Shown here in pieces: positions 9,973 to 21,623 of a DNA stretch of 64,000 nt. Origin of the DNA: Pseudomonas sp. PSE14 (lineage in GTDB: Bacteria > Pseudomonadota > Gammaproteobacteria > Pseudomonadales > Pseudomonadaceae). The DNA lies in the NCBI RefSeq assembly GCF_029203285.1, contig NZ_CP115669.1, positions 4,898,001 through 4,962,000 of the forward strand, written 5' to 3'. Positions within the stretch are counted from its first letter, which is position 1. The number at the start of each line of letters is the position of its first letter. A program made the translations under genes and the position numbers. The notes beneath the pieces were generated by a model that made no database searches, was not told the origin of the DNA, and saw only the letters and a program-made list of their open reading frames with translations.

Positions 9973-9999
9973 ATTGTACAGATCAAACCATTTGTACAA
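9973..9999 (+). promoter_or_regulatory. TTGTACA box pair A (putative LitR/CarH-type operator)
   Basis: TTGTACA at 9974-9980 and TTGTACAA at 9992-9999 are direct repeats whose starts are 18 bp apart, upstream of the FAD oxidoreductase. The same motif and spacing recur twice before the DUF523 gene. TGTACA-containing operators are known for MerR-B12 family photoregulators, and such a regulator is encoded 2 kb downstream. Binding is inferred. Confidence 0.6.
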
Positions 10000-10022
10000 C
10001 TCAAGCGCGCTCGTTACTCTGA

Positions 10023-11030
<1,008 letters not shown>

Positions 11031-11035
11031 ACCCG

Positions 11036-11066
11036 CCACGGTCTCCTCTTGCGGAGAAGACCGTGG
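11036..11066 (+). terminator. Hairpin after FAD oxidoreductase
   Basis: CCACGGTCT pairs with AGACCGTGG around a partly paired CCTC/GGAG interior, just past the stop codon. There is no clear T run, so it is a weak terminator or an mRNA-stabilising hairpin. Confidence 0.5.
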
Positions 11067-11090
11067 ATTCCCCTTGCCCGCCGCACAACC

Positions 11091-11166
11091 TTGTACAAAC
11101 CTTTGCACTTGTACATGCCTGGGTCTATCCTAACCGATAGTTGTACAAAAATATCTACCTGTACAA
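11091..11166 (+). promoter_or_regulatory. TTGTACA box pairs B and C
   Basis: Pair B is TTGTACAA (11091-11098) with TTGTACA (11109-11115). Pair C is TTGTACAA (11141-11148) with CTGTACAA (11159-11166). Within each pair the starts are 18 bp apart, as in pair A. Pair C lies directly upstream of the DUF523 start codon. This is a candidate operator/promoter controlling the regulator-photolyase transcript. Confidence 0.6.
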
Positions 11167-11182
11167 GAAATCGGTTACCACC

Positions 11183-12142
11183 ATGTCCGACACCACGCCA
11201 CGTCCCCAGCTCGGTATCAGCGCCTGCCTGCTGGGCGAGCCGGTGCGCTACAACGGCGGACACAAGGCCTCGCGCCTGTGCCTGGACGTGCTCAGCCGCC
11301 ACTTCGATTTCGTTCCGGTGTGCCCGGAAGTTGCCATCGGCCTCGGCGTACCGCGACCGACCCTGCGCCTGATCGGTGACTACGACACCCCGAGGGCGGT
11401 GATCCAGCGAGAAGGCAACCGCGACGTCAGCGCGGCCCTGCGTGACTTCGGCCGTGAGCAGGCCGGCCTGCTGCGGGACATCTGCGGCTACATCTTCATG
11501 CAGCAATCACCCTCCTGCGGGTTGCAGCGGGTGAAGCTCTACCGTTCCGATGGCCAGGCGTGCCCGCCCGGCGTTCGCGGGCTCTATGCGGAAACCTTCT
11601 GTGCTGCTCGCCCGGATCTGCCGGTGGAGGAGGAAGGCCGGTTGAACGACCCGGTGATCCGCGAGAACTTCCTCACTCGCGTATTCGCCTACGCCGCCTG
11701 GCAGAAGCTCCGCGCGCAGGGCCTGACACGCCACGCGGTGATTCGCTTCCACTCGCGCTACAAGTACCAGCTGATGGCCCACGACCCTCGCCAGTACAGC
11801 GTGCTTGGTCAGCGCCTGGCGAGGATCGCCGACCAGCCGCTGGACGCTTTCGCCCCGGCCTACTTCCGCGACTTCATGCGTGCGCTGGGTACCTGCGCCA
11901 CGCGTGGCACCCACAGCAACGTGCTGCAGCATCTGGCCGGCTACCTCAAGCATGACCTGCCGGCCGAGGAAAAAGCCGAGATGCAGCGGCTGATCGGCCA
12001 GTACCGCGAAGGGGTGATCCCGCTGGTGGTTCCGCTGACACTGCTCAAGCACCACTTCCGCCGGCATCCGCATCCCTACATCGATGCCCAGGCCTACCTT
12101 CAACCGCATCCCGAAGACCTGAGCCTTCGCAATGCCATTTGA
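11183..12142 (+). CDS. DUF523/DUF1722 (YbgA-type) protein
   Basis: A 319-residue two-domain protein. DUF523 occupies about residues 8-150 (LGISACLLGEPVRYNGGHK; SPSCGLQRVK with conserved cysteines) and DUF1722 about 185-305 (FHSRYKYQLMAHDPRQY...). E. coli YbgA, which lies beside phrB, is the DUF1722 part alone. The function is not established. I start at ATG 11183 rather than an upstream TTG that lies inside a TTGTACA box. It precedes the MerR regulator and photolyase, the recurrent neighbourhood of this family. Confidence 0.88.
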   Translation: MSDTTPRPQLGISACLLGEPVRYNGGHKASRLCLDVLSRHFDFVPVCPEVAIGLGVPRPTLRLIGDYDTPRAVIQREGNRDVSAALRDFGREQAGLLRDICGYIFMQQSPSCGLQRVKLYRSDGQACPPGVRGLYAETFCAARPDLPVEEEGRLNDPVIRENFLTRVFAYAAWQKLRAQGLTRHAVIRFHSRYKYQLMAHDPRQYSVLGQRLARIADQPLDAFAPAYFRDFMRALGTCATRGTHSNVLQHLAGYLKHDLPAEEKAEMQRLIGQYREGVIPLVVPLTLLKHHFRRHPHPYIDAQAYLQPHPEDLSLRNAI

Positions 12143-12160
12143 CGTACCGGCAGGAACGCC

Positions 12161-13102
12161 ATGAAGCCCGACCACCCACACCGCGAAACGGACGACGATT
12201 ACCGCCAGGCCCTGGCCGAAGGCTGGCTGCCCATCCGCGAGGTGGCACGACGCACCGGGGTCAACCCGGTCACCCTGCGCGCCTGGGAACGGCGCTACGG
12301 ACTGGTGGTGCCCCAGCGCACGCCCAAGGGCCATCGCCTGTACTCCGAGGCGCAGATCGCGCGCATCCAGGCCATCCTCACCTGGCTGGGGCGGGGCGTG
12401 GCAGTGAGCAAGGTCCGCGCACTGCTGGACAACCCCGATCCGCCCGCCGCCGAGCCGGACGCCTCGCCGTGGGAGGACCTGCTGCAGCACTGCATCGGCG
12501 CCATCGGCCGGATCAGCGAGCGCCAGCTCGACGAACTGTTCAACGGTACCCTGGCGGTCTACCCGGCGCACACCCTCTGCGAACACCTGATGCTGCCGCT
12601 GCTGGAGCAACTGGAGCGACGCTGGCAGGGCCAGTTCGGCGCGCAACTGGAGCGGGTGTTCTTCCACGGCTGGCTGCGCAGCAAGTTCGGCACCCGCCTC
12701 TACCACCACAACCGCCAGCAGCGCGGTGCACCACTACTGCTGGTGAACCATTCCGAACTGCCGCTGGAACCGGGACTCTGGCTCAGCGCCTGGCTGGCCA
12801 GCAGCGCCGGCTGTCCGCTGGAAGTCTTCGACTGGCCGCTGCCACCCGGCGAACTGGCGCTCGCGGTGGAACGCCTGAAACCGCGAGCGGTGCTGCTCTA
12901 CTCCAGCCAGACACTCAATCTCGTTCAGCTGCCGCGCGTGCTGGCCGGCGTCGACTGCCCCCGCGTGCTGGCCGGGGCCGCCGCGCGCATCCACCAGGAA
13001 CAACTGGCCGAGGTTGCGGCACCGCTGCACCTGGCGCAGGACCCGGTCAGCGCCCTGCACTGCCTGCGCGAGCTCGGCCTGCTCAACGGTGAACCGGCAT
13101 GA
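12161..13102 (+). CDS. MerR-family regulator, class II LitR-like
   Basis: A 313-residue regulator with an N-terminal MerR winged helix (about residues 20-90; WLPIREVARRTGVNPVTLRAWERRYGLV, then TPKGHRLYSEAQIARI). The C-terminal region has the length and layout of a MerR-linked cobalamin-binding module (CarH/LitR). I do not find the DxHxxG loop or a clear ExxxH helix motif, so B12 binding is doubtful. That fits the B12-independent class II LitR proteins described in Pseudomonas putida. It overlaps the photolyase start by 4 bp (ATGA), so the two are translationally coupled. It probably represses the TTGTACA-bearing promoters. Confidence 0.8.
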   Translation: MKPDHPHRETDDDYRQALAEGWLPIREVARRTGVNPVTLRAWERRYGLVVPQRTPKGHRLYSEAQIARIQAILTWLGRGVAVSKVRALLDNPDPPAAEPDASPWEDLLQHCIGAIGRISERQLDELFNGTLAVYPAHTLCEHLMLPLLEQLERRWQGQFGAQLERVFFHGWLRSKFGTRLYHHNRQQRGAPLLLVNHSELPLEPGLWLSAWLASSAGCPLEVFDWPLPPGELALAVERLKPRAVLLYSSQTLNLVQLPRVLAGVDCPRVLAGAAARIHQEQLAEVAAPLHLAQDPVSALHCLRELGLLNGEPA

Positions 13103-14526
13103 AGCGGCAACTCGTCTGGCTGCGCACCGACCTGCGCCTGCGTGACAACACCGCCCTGGCGGCAGCCGCCGAACGCGGGCCGGTCATCGCCCTGTTCCTG
13201 CTCAGCCCTGGCCAGTGGCGCGAGCACGACGATGCCGCCTGCAAGGTGGACTTCTGGCTGCGCAACCTGCGAGAGCTGCGCGCCGGGCTTGCCGCGCTCA
13301 ATATCCCACTGCTGGTACGCACGGCGGATCGCTGGAACGACGCGCCCCGGGTGATCGCCGAACTGTGCCGCCACCATGACATCGAGACAGTGCACGTCAA
13401 CGAGGAATACGGCCTGCACGAAGCCCGCCGGGACGCCGCCGTGAAGCGTGAGCTGGCCGGCCAGGGTGTCGAACTGCGCAGCTACCTCGACCAACTGCTC
13501 TTCGCCCCCGGCACCCTGCTCACCAAGGGCGGCGGCTACTTCCAGGTCTACAGCCAGTTCCGCAAGCTCTGCTACGAGCGCCTGAACCAGGGTGCTCCCT
13601 CGTTGCAGCCGGCGCCGCGTCCTCAGGCGCCGCTGGAACTGGCCAGCGATCCGCTGCCCGAATGCATCGACGGCTTCGAATCACCCACTGAGGATTTGCG
13701 CAGTCACTGGCCGGCCGGCGAGGCCGAAGCCCACGAACGCCTGGAAGCCTTCGCCGACGAGCGCCTGGGGGGCTACCACGACCGCCGCGACTTCCCCGCC
13801 AGCGACGGCACCAGCCAGCTCTCGCCCCACCTCGCCGCCGGAGTCCTCTCGCCCCGCCAATGCCTGCACGCGGCGCTGGCCAACAACCACGGCGAGTTCG
13901 AAACCGGCAACAGCGGCGCGGTCAGCTGGATCAACGAACTGCTCTGGCGCGAGTTCTACAAACACATCCTGGTCGGCTTCCCGCGCGTAAGCCGGCACCG
14001 CGCGTTCCGCGAGGACACCGAGAAGCTGAACTGGCGCCACGACCGACAGGACCTGGAAGCCTGGCAACAGGGCCGCACCGGCTTCCCGATCATCGACGCG
14101 GCGATGCGCCAACTGCTGGCCACCGGCTGGATGCACAACCGCCTACGCATGGTGGTGGCGATGTTCCTCACCAAGAACCTGCTGATCGACTGGCGCGAAG
14201 GCGAGCGCTGGTTCATGCGCCACCTGATCGACGGCGACCTGGCGGCGAACAACGGCGGCTGGCAGTGGAGCGCCTCCACCGGCACCGATGCGGTGCCCTA
14301 CTTCCGCCTCTTCAACCCGATCTCTCAATCCGAGCGCTTCGACCCGGACGGCCGCTTCATCCGTCGCTGGCTGCCGGAGCTGGCTGGCGTGGAAGGCCGG
14401 GCGATTCACGATCCGTCACGGCTGGGGCTGTTCGGCGCGGCAGGTTATCCACAGCCGATGGTCGATCTTTCCGCCACGCGGGAGCGGGCGCTGGAGGCGT
14501 TCAAGGGACTCTCCGTCCAGCCTTGA
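13099..14526 (+). CDS. phrB: Deoxyribodipyrimidine photolyase
   Basis: A 475-residue class I CPD photolyase that uses FADH- and an antenna chromophore to split cyclobutane pyrimidine dimers in blue/UVA light. The N-terminal photolyase domain begins LVWLRTDLRLRDNTAL. The FAD-binding region shows TSQLSPHLAAGVLSPRQC, ELLWREFYKHIL, GRTGFPIIDAAMRQL, TGWMHNRLRMVVAMFLTKNLLIDWR and GDLAANNGGWQWSASTGTD, including the conserved tryptophans of the electron-transfer chain. Co-transcribed with the MerR regulator. Confidence 0.97.
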   Translation: MKRQLVWLRTDLRLRDNTALAAAAERGPVIALFLLSPGQWREHDDAACKVDFWLRNLRELRAGLAALNIPLLVRTADRWNDAPRVIAELCRHHDIETVHVNEEYGLHEARRDAAVKRELAGQGVELRSYLDQLLFAPGTLLTKGGGYFQVYSQFRKLCYERLNQGAPSLQPAPRPQAPLELASDPLPECIDGFESPTEDLRSHWPAGEAEAHERLEAFADERLGGYHDRRDFPASDGTSQLSPHLAAGVLSPRQCLHAALANNHGEFETGNSGAVSWINELLWREFYKHILVGFPRVSRHRAFREDTEKLNWRHDRQDLEAWQQGRTGFPIIDAAMRQLLATGWMHNRLRMVVAMFLTKNLLIDWREGERWFMRHLIDGDLAANNGGWQWSASTGTDAVPYFRLFNPISQSERFDPDGRFIRRWLPELAGVEGRAIHDPSRLGLFGAAGYPQPMVDLSATRERALEAFKGLSVQP

Positions 14527-14534
14527 TGCTTCAG

Positions 14535-14607
14535 GAGGAGCGGATTCCTTCCGCGATTGTTTTCGCCGGGCGCTGCGGTGCCAGGTGGATCGCGGACAAA
14601 GTCCGCT
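14535..14607. repeat. REP doublet interrupted by IS110 element
   Basis: GGAGCGGATTCCTTCCGCG (about 14537-14555) is one REP copy. The second begins TCGCGGACAAAGTCCG (about 14590-14605) and its continuation CTCCTACAAG resumes at 15751, after the insertion sequence. Joining the two ends across a CT restores a normal REP, which defines the insertion point. Confidence 0.8.
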
Positions 14608-14630
14608 TGTGTCTGCCGACTTCGATAGGA

Positions 14631-15740
<1,110 letters not shown>

Positions 15741-15767
15741 AAGACAGTTGCTCCTACAAGATCAAGG

Positions 15768-15889
15768 CCCCCTCACCCTGACCCTCTCCCGCAAGCGGGA
15801 GAGGGGACTGTTCGGTGCAGGATGAAACCGTAGTGTCAGCCGGCACGGACGGCTCCCTCTCCCTGAGGGAGAGGGCTGGGGTGAGGGGG
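15768..15889. repeat. MITE-like intergenic repeat with long inverted ends
   Basis: CCCCCTCACCCTGACCCTCT near 15768 is mirrored by AGAGGGCTGGGGTGAGGGGG ending at 15889. A small palindrome lies near each end (CTCCCGCAAGCGGGAG and CTCCCTGAGGGAG). No coding potential. Such CCCTCACCC-type repeats are dispersed in pseudomonads and xanthomonads. A REP-like CAGTTGCTCCTACGAGAGC follows at about 15921-15939. Confidence 0.65.
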
Positions 15890-16008
15890 AAGCGCAGGCA
15901 GGGATTAACCCGGTAGAAGACAGTTGCTCCTACGAGAGCCGCCGGGACGAAGGTCAGACGGCATCCATCGCCGATGCTCGCGAACCCGCCCAGCCGCAGA
16001 GCGGACAC

Positions 16009-16040
16009 AAAAAAGCCGGACCCAAGGTCCGGCTTTTTTC
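16009..16040. terminator. Terminator downstream of pagL
   Basis: A near-perfect stem, AAAAAAGCCGGACC/GGTCCGGCTTTTTT, works in either direction. It lies just past the minus-strand pagL stop. Confidence 0.92.
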
Positions 16041-16052
16041 GTCAGCGTTCTG

Positions 16053-16574
16053 TTACAGAGGCTGCGTGAAATAGAGGCTGTAGGACTCGATGCCTTCGTT
16101 GGGCTGGCTGAGGCCGGCGTTGGAGTAGTGGATCGCGCGCACGCCGACGGCCTGGCCGCCGTTGAATTTCATGCCGAAGCCCAGGCGATCCTCGAAGTTC
16201 ACCGAGCCGCCCAGATCCTGGTCGCCCACTTCCGAGCCAGTGAAGGCGGCGATGCCGATGCCGGCTTCGACGAAGGGTTTGACCGACTCGCCGGAGAACT
16301 CATAGACGAACACCGGGGCGAACGACAACGAGTGACGGCCACCGGCGCGCTCACCGGCCGACCAGTAGGTGTACCCCGCATCCCAGTACCCGGTCAGATG
16401 TCCTACGGAGCTTTCCCACCAGCTCTTGTCCCAATCGAAGCCCAGTCCCAGACGATAGGTCATATCGCCCTGACCGGTCGCACCCACGGCGCCAGTAAGG
16501 CTGGCGGCCTGCACGCTGACAATCTGCCCCAGGGACAATGCGGCCAAGGCGGCCAGCGAAAGTAGTTTCTTCAT
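16053..16574 (-). CDS. pagL: Lipid A 3-O-deacylase PagL
   Basis: A 173-residue outer-membrane eight-strand beta barrel with a signal peptide (MKKLLSLAALAALSLGQIVSVQA). It removes the 3-O acyl chain of lipid A. The catalytic His-Ser-Glu triad is visible in AIHYSNAGLSQPNEGIESY near the C terminus (His and Ser in HYSN, Glu in EGIES), and the protein ends in an aromatic barrel strand (YSLYFTQPL). Downstream of murI on the same strand but about 115 bp apart, so probably its own unit. Confidence 0.93.
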   Translation of the reverse strand: MKKLLSLAALAALSLGQIVSVQAASLTGAVGATGQGDMTYRLGLGFDWDKSWWESSVGHLTGYWDAGYTYWSAGERAGGRHSLSFAPVFVYEFSGESVKPFVEAGIGIAAFTGSEVGDQDLGGSVNFEDRLGFGMKFNGGQAVGVRAIHYSNAGLSQPNEGIESYSLYFTQPL

Positions 16575-16689
16575 CGAAACATCCTTAATGAGAAAGCTGA
16601 ATGAAAAATCCCCGCGAATAGCTAGGTATTATAAGACCACTTCTCGAACTTGGCCGACAGAGCATGGTCGCTGGCAGGTAATTTTTCTG

Positions 16690-17484
16690 TCATCCGCTGA
16701 AGGAACTGACAATTTCATCGCTGCCCCACAACACCGGCATGACCTTCTCCAGGTTTTCCACCGGGCCACTGGTCCAGAACTCCGTCCGCCCCTCTGCCCT
16801 CGCCGCCAATAGCTCACGCGCCTTGAGCAAACGCTCCAGCTGACGCGCCACGGCCGCGCCGGTATCGATCAGCGAGATATCTGCAGGGATCAGCTCACGC
16901 AGCAACGGACGCAGGAACGGGTAGTGGGTGCAGCCGAGGATCAGCGTGTCGCAGCCTTCGGCAAGCAACGGCTCGACATAGCGCCCGAGCAACTCGCGCG
17001 TCTGAGGACCACTCAGATCGCCAGCCTCGATACGCTCCACCAGTCCCGGACAGGGCTGGGTGATCACCCGTACATCACCGGCGAAACGATCGAGCAAGGC
17101 GGCAAAGCGCGCGCTCTTGAGTGTGCCGGTGGTCGCCAGGACACCCACCACGCCGCTGCGGGTCGCCTCGGCGGCCGGCTTCACCGCCGGCTCCATGGCC
17201 ACGATCGGCACCTGCGGGTACAGCTCGCGCAGGTCAGCGGCAGCTGCAGCGGTGGCGGTGTTGCAGGCCAGCACCAATGCCTTGGCACCACGGGCCAGCA
17301 GGAAGCCCGCGATGGCGCGGCAACGCTCGCGGATATAGTCGGGGGTCTTTTCGCCGTAGGGGACGTGGCCGCAGTCAGCAAGGTAGATCAGCGATTCGTT
17401 GGGCAGCCGGGCGCGGATTTCGTGAAGGACACTGAGCCCGCCAACGCCGGAGTCGAAGACACCGATGGGCGCGGCATCAGCCAT
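16690..17484 (-). CDS. murI: Glutamate racemase
   Basis: A 264-residue enzyme that converts L- to D-glutamate for peptidoglycan. Motifs: [16 protein letters not shown] at the N terminus, the first catalytic Cys in [10 protein letters not shown], and the second in [11 protein letters not shown]. The start at ATG 17484 overlaps the moeB stop by 8 bp (ATGGCTGA), indicating coupled translation. Last gene of the hemA-prfA-prmC-moeB-murI series. Confidence 0.97.
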   Translation of the reverse strand: MADAAPIGVFDSGVGGLSVLHEIRARLPNESLIYLADCGHVPYGEKTPDYIRERCRAIAGFLLARGAKALVLACNTATAAAAADLRELYPQVPIVAMEPAVKPAAEATRSGVVGVLATTGTLKSARFAALLDRFAGDVRVITQPCPGLVERIEAGDLSGPQTRELLGRYVEPLLAEGCDTLILGCTHYPFLRPLLRELIPADISLIDTGAAVARQLERLLKARELLAARAEGRTEFWTSGPVENLEKVMPVLWGSDEIVSSFSG

Positions 17485-18232
17485 GCGCCACTCCGCACAC
17501 GGCGCACTGCGGGTCACGCTTGACGCGCAACTCGCGGAAGCGCGTACCCAGCGCATCGATCAGCAACAGGCGCCCCACCAGCGGCTCGCCGAACCCGGCC
17601 AGCAGCTTGAGCGCTTCCAAGGCTTGCAGGCTGCCCACCAGGCCCACCAGCGGGCCAACCACGCCGGCCTCGCTGCAGGTCAGTTCGGCTTCGCTGCCGT
17701 GACCGTAGAGGCAGTGGTAGCAGGGGCTGTCGTCGCGGCGCGGGTCAAACACCGAGAGCTGCCCTTCCAGACGGATCGCCGCACCGCTCACCAGCGGCTT
17801 CTTCGCGGCGACGCAGGCGGCATTGACCGCCTCGCGGGTGCCGAAGTTGTCGCAGCAATCCAGCACCAGATCCACCGCCGCCACCGCCGAGTCGAGGGAG
17901 TCGGCGTCCAGCGCCTGGCGATGGGCGACCAGTTTCACGTCCGGGTTGATCGCGGTCAGGCGGGCGATGGCGGAGTCCACCTTGCTCGTGCCGACGCTGC
18001 CGGTGTCGTGGATAATCTGCCGTTGCAGGTTGGTCAGGTCGACGCTGTCGAAGTCCGCCAGGTGCAGCTCGCCGACACCGGCGGCGGCCAGGTACAGCGC
18101 CACCGGTGCGCCCAGGCCGCCGAGGCCGACGATCAGCACGCGGCTATCCTTCAGGCGCAGCTGGCCGTCGACGTCGATCTGCGGCAGCAGGATCTGCCGG
18201 CTGTAACGCAGCAGTTCGTTATCGCTCAGCAT
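17477..18232 (-). CDS. moeB: MoeB/ThiF-type sulfur-carrier adenylyltransferase
   Basis: A 251-residue E1-like enzyme that adenylates the C terminus of a ubiquitin-like sulfur carrier (MoaD or ThiS). The start gives [20 protein letters not shown], and the nucleotide-binding loop is [23 protein letters not shown]. The conserved D-x-D-C context ([17 protein letters not shown]) and zinc cysteines CYHC and CAVC are present. It overlaps prmC by 7 bp (ATGCTGA). Confidence 0.94.
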   Translation of the reverse strand: MLSDNELLRYSRQILLPQIDVDGQLRLKDSRVLIVGLGGLGAPVALYLAAAGVGELHLADFDSVDLTNLQRQIIHDTGSVGTSKVDSAIARLTAINPDVKLVAHRQALDADSLDSAVAAVDLVLDCCDNFGTREAVNAACVAAKKPLVSGAAIRLEGQLSVFDPRRDDSPCYHCLYGHGSEAELTCSEAGVVGPLVGLVGSLQALEALKLLAGFGEPLVGRLLLIDALGTRFRELRVKRDPQCAVCGVAHG

Positions 18233-19056
18233 GTCCAGTTCCCCAGGCTGATTCGTTCGTGGCCACCGAGGTCGCGGCGGCTTTCCACGCGGGCAAAGCC
18301 ACGGGTCAGCAGCAGGTCGCGCACGGCGTCGGCCTGGTCGAAGCCATGTTCGAGCATCAGCCAGCCGCCGCTCTCCAGGTGCGCAGGCGCCTGCTCGATG
18401 ATCAGGCGGATGTCGTCCAGACCGTCCGCCCCAGAGACCAGCGCGCTCGACGGTTCGAAACGCACGTCGCCCTGCGCGAGGTGCGGGTCGGCGCTGGGAA
18501 TGTAGGGGGGGTTGCTGACAATCAGCGAGAAACGCTGGCCGGCCAGCTCGGAAAACCACTGACTGGCGCGGAAGGCGGCGTTTGCCAGGTCCAGGCGCTC
18601 GCGGTTGCGCTCGGCCAGTGCGACGGCCTCGGCGACGCGGTCCACACCCTGCACCTGCCAGCCCGGACGTTCACAGGCCAGGGCCAGGGCGATGGCGCCG
18701 GTGCCGGTGCCCAGGTCGAGCACGCGGGCCGGTGTGGCCGGCAGCAGGTCGAGGGCGGTTTCCACCAGCAGTTCGGTGTCCGGGCGCGGGATCAGGGTGT
18801 GCGGCGCCACTTCCAGGTCCAGGCTCCAGAAGCCCTGGCGACCCAGGATGTAGGCCACCGGCTCGCCGGCCCGGCGGCGGGCGACGAAGCTGTCGAAGAG
18901 GTCGTGGGCCTCACGGCTGACGACACGCTCCGGCCAGGTACGCAGGAAGCTGCGCGGCTTACCCAGCGCGGCCGCGAGCAGCAGCTCGGCATCCAGGCGC
19001 GCGCTGGGCGAGTCCGGCAATTGCGCCTCGTTGAGCAGGGTCATGATGGTTGCCAT
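18226..19056 (-). CDS. prmC: Peptide chain release factor N5-glutamine methyltransferase
   Basis: A 276-residue SAM-dependent methyltransferase that methylates the Gln of the GGQ motif in RF1/RF2. The SAM site is VLDLGTGTGAIALALA and the catalytic NPPY motif is in LIVSNPPYIPSADPHL. It follows prfA, its substrate gene, by about 30 bp and overlaps moeB. Confidence 0.97.
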   Translation of the reverse strand: MATIMTLLNEAQLPDSPSARLDAELLLAAALGKPRSFLRTWPERVVSREAHDLFDSFVARRRAGEPVAYILGRQGFWSLDLEVAPHTLIPRPDTELLVETALDLLPATPARVLDLGTGTGAIALALACERPGWQVQGVDRVAEAVALAERNRERLDLANAAFRASQWFSELAGQRFSLIVSNPPYIPSADPHLAQGDVRFEPSSALVSGADGLDDIRLIIEQAPAHLESGGWLMLEHGFDQADAVRDLLLTRGFARVESRRDLGGHERISLGNWTC

Positions 19057-19086
19057 GGTCTGTCGCTCTCTCAGTCGCCCGCGCGC

Positions 19087-20169
19087 TCAGTCACCGAGTG
19101 CGGCCAGCTGGTCGGCCTGGAATTCCTGCAGCAGGGGCTCGATCACCTGTTCCACCGCGCCTTCCATCACTTCGCCCAGGGAATAGAGGGTGAGGTTGAT
19201 GCGGTGGTCGGTCACCCGGCCCTGGGGGAAATTGTAGGTGCGGATGCGCTCGGAACGGTCACCCGAACCGACCAGCAGCTTGCGCGTGCTGGCGATCGCC
19301 TGCTGGGCGGCGGCCTGCTGCTGGTCGTTGAGCTTGGCCGCGAGCCAGGCCATGGCCTTGGCGCGGTTCTTGTGCTGCGAGCGCTCTTCCTGGCACTCGA
19401 CCACGATGCCCGACGGGATGTGCGTGATGCGCACCGCCGAGTCGGTCTTGTTCACGTGCTGGCCGCCGGCGCCGGAGGAACGGTAGGTGTCCACGCGCAG
19501 GTCGGCCGGGTTGATCTCGATGGCCGCCTGCTCGTCCGGCTCGGGCAGCACCGCCACGGTGCAGGCCGAGGTATGGATGCGCCCCTGGGATTCGGTGGCC
19601 GGCACACGCTGCACGCGGTGGGCGCCGGACTCGAACTTGAGCTTGGCGTAGACGTTGTCACCCTCGACACGGGCGATGACTTCCTTGAAGCCGCCGTGCT
19701 CGCCTTCGTTCTCGGACATGATCTCGACGCGCCAGCCCTGCTTCTCGGCGTAGCGGGAGTACATGCGGAACAGGTCGCCGGAGAAGATCGCGGCTTCGTC
19801 ACCGCCGGTGCCGGCGCGGATTTCCAGGAAGACGTTGCGGCCGTCGTTGGGGTCCTTGGGCAGCAGCATGCGCTGCAGGCGATCCTCCAGGCCGACCAGC
19901 GCGGCCTTGGCCTGCCCGACTTCTTCCTCGGCCATCTCGCGCAGGTCCGGGTCGCTGTCCTTGAGCAGCGCCTGGGCGCCCTCCAGGTCCGACTGCACCT
20001 TGCGGAACTCGCGGAAAACGAGGATGACCGGTTCCACTTCCGCATATTCACGGGAGTAGGCGCGGAACTTGGTCTGGTCGCTGATGACCTCGGCATCGCC
20101 CAACAGAGCCGTCAGCTCTTCATAGCGGTCACTGAGGATATCCAGCTTTTTCAGGAGGGACGCTTTCAT
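19087..20169 (-). CDS. prfA: Peptide chain release factor 1
   Basis: A 360-residue class I release factor reading UAA/UAG. The stop-codon recognition segment contains PAT ([15 protein letters not shown]), and the peptidyl-tRNA hydrolysis motif is GGQ in [18 protein letters not shown]. It starts inside the last codons of hemA (4-bp overlap). Confidence 0.98.
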   Translation of the reverse strand: MKASLLKKLDILSDRYEELTALLGDAEVISDQTKFRAYSREYAEVEPVILVFREFRKVQSDLEGAQALLKDSDPDLREMAEEEVGQAKAALVGLEDRLQRMLLPKDPNDGRNVFLEIRAGTGGDEAAIFSGDLFRMYSRYAEKQGWRVEIMSENEGEHGGFKEVIARVEGDNVYAKLKFESGAHRVQRVPATESQGRIHTSACTVAVLPEPDEQAAIEINPADLRVDTYRSSGAGGQHVNKTDSAVRITHIPSGIVVECQEERSQHKNRAKAMAWLAAKLNDQQQAAAQQAIASTRKLLVGSGDRSERIRTYNFPQGRVTDHRINLTLYSLGEVMEGAVEQVIEPLLQEFQADQLAALGD

Positions 20170-21434
20170 CGCTTGTCAGTGCCCTCCTCGAGGGCGAACA
20201 GTTCCTGCGCGACGGCCAGCGCATCGATGCGGCCCGCGGCGGAGAGTTTCTTCATCTGCACACTGGGCGCGTGCAGCAACTTGTTGGTCAGACCGCGGGC
20301 GAGCTGCGCCATGACTTCCATCGGGTCGGCACCGTTGGCCAGCAGGCGCTGGGCCTTCTGGGTTTCCTCGTCGCGCAGGCGCTCGGCCTGCTGGCGATAG
20401 GCACGCAGCACGTCGACAGCGGCCAGCTCGCGCAGGCGCGCCATGAACTCGAGAACGCCATCGCCGACCAGTTCCTCGGCGGCCTGGGCAGCGCCCTGGC
20501 GGCTCTTGAGGTTCTCGGCAACCACTTCATGGAGGTCGTCGACGCTATAGAGGTAGACGTCTTCCAGCTCGCCGACTTCCGGCTCGATGTCGCGCGGCAC
20601 GGCGATATCGACCATGAACATCGGCTTGTGCCGGCGCTGCTTCAGCGCACGCTCCACCGCGCCCTTGCCGAGGATCGGCAGCTGGCTGGCGGTGGAACTG
20701 ATGACGATGTCGCTGTTGACCAGTTCGTCGGGCATGTCCGCCAGCAGGATGGCACGGGCGCCGAACTGCTCGGCCAGCTGGCTGGCGCGCTCCAGGGTAC
20801 GATTGGCGACCACGATGCGCTTCACGCCCTGCTCGTGCAGGTGGCGGGCGACCAGGGTGATGGTCTCGCCGGCGCCGATCAGCAGCGCTTGGCTGCGGCT
20901 CAGGTCGCTGAATATCTGCCGGGCCAGGCTTACCGCGGCGAAGGCCACGGACACCGGGTTCTCACCGATGGCGGTGTCGGTGCGCACGGTCTTAGCGGTG
21001 CTGAAGGTCGCCTGGAACAGGCGGCCCAGCATAGGGCCGATGGTGCCGGCCTCGCGGGCCACGGCGTAGGCGGACTTCATCTGGCCGAGAATCTGCGGCT
21101 CGCCCAGCACCATGGAGTCCAGGCCGGCGGCGACGCGCATCATGTGGCGCACCGCTTCGTCGTCCTGGTGCACGTAGGCGCAGGCGCGCAGGTCGTCGAT
21201 GTTCAGATTGTGGTAATCGGCCAGCCAAGCCAGCACGTCACCGGCGTCCGGATGTTCGATCTCCAGGTAGAGTTCGCTGCGGTTGCAGGTGGAGAGGATG
21301 GCGGCTTCGCGGCTGGACGTGAGCCGGCAGAGCAGTTGCAAGGCCTCGACCATCTGCTCGGGAGTAAAAGCCACGCGCTCGCGGACGGCCACGGACGCGG
21401 TCTTGTGGTTGATACCGAGGGCAATGAAGGCCAT
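20166..21434 (-). CDS. hemA: Glutamyl-tRNA reductase
   Basis: A 422-residue enzyme reducing glutamyl-tRNA to glutamate-1-semialdehyde, the first committed step of tetrapyrrole synthesis. It has [20 protein letters not shown], the catalytic Cys in [13 protein letters not shown] (about residue 50), the NADPH motif [17 protein letters not shown] and the C-terminal dimerisation helix. It is divergent from the lolB operon across about 190 bp that must hold both promoters. Confidence 0.98.
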   Translation of the reverse strand: MAFIALGINHKTASVAVRERVAFTPEQMVEALQLLCRLTSSREAAILSTCNRSELYLEIEHPDAGDVLAWLADYHNLNIDDLRACAYVHQDDEAVRHMMRVAAGLDSMVLGEPQILGQMKSAYAVAREAGTIGPMLGRLFQATFSTAKTVRTDTAIGENPVSVAFAAVSLARQIFSDLSRSQALLIGAGETITLVARHLHEQGVKRIVVANRTLERASQLAEQFGARAILLADMPDELVNSDIVISSTASQLPILGKGAVERALKQRRHKPMFMVDIAVPRDIEPEVGELEDVYLYSVDDLHEVVAENLKSRQGAAQAAEELVGDGVLEFMARLRELAAVDVLRAYRQQAERLRDEETQKAQRLLANGADPMEVMAQLARGLTNKLLHAPSVQMKKLSAAGRIDALAVAQELFALEEGTDKR

Positions 21435-21623
21435 GCAGAATCGCTGATGCTGATCGGAAAGCCCGCAATTGTCCTACTTAGCCTTGTGAAGGACAACCAC
21501 CCGCGACGGATCGCACACTGCAAATCGTATACAAGGCCCGATGCCGTGCTTGCCCATGGGATTGCCACATTCCTTATGTCATGATGGGTGCTATTTCGCA
21601 GGTCAGGCCCTCGTCCTTCCTCT

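Noticed and set aside
9974..9999. TTGTACA pairs read as -35/-10 promoter elements
   Set aside because: The boxes are identical to each other and only 11 bp separate them, too short for a sigma70 spacer; repeated operator sites fit better, though an overlap with a promoter is possible.
15921..15939. Right end of a second IS110 copy
   Set aside because: The shared AGACAGTTGCTCCTAC segment is short, and a related sequence at about 48785 shows it belongs to a host intergenic repeat; no transposase sequence precedes it.
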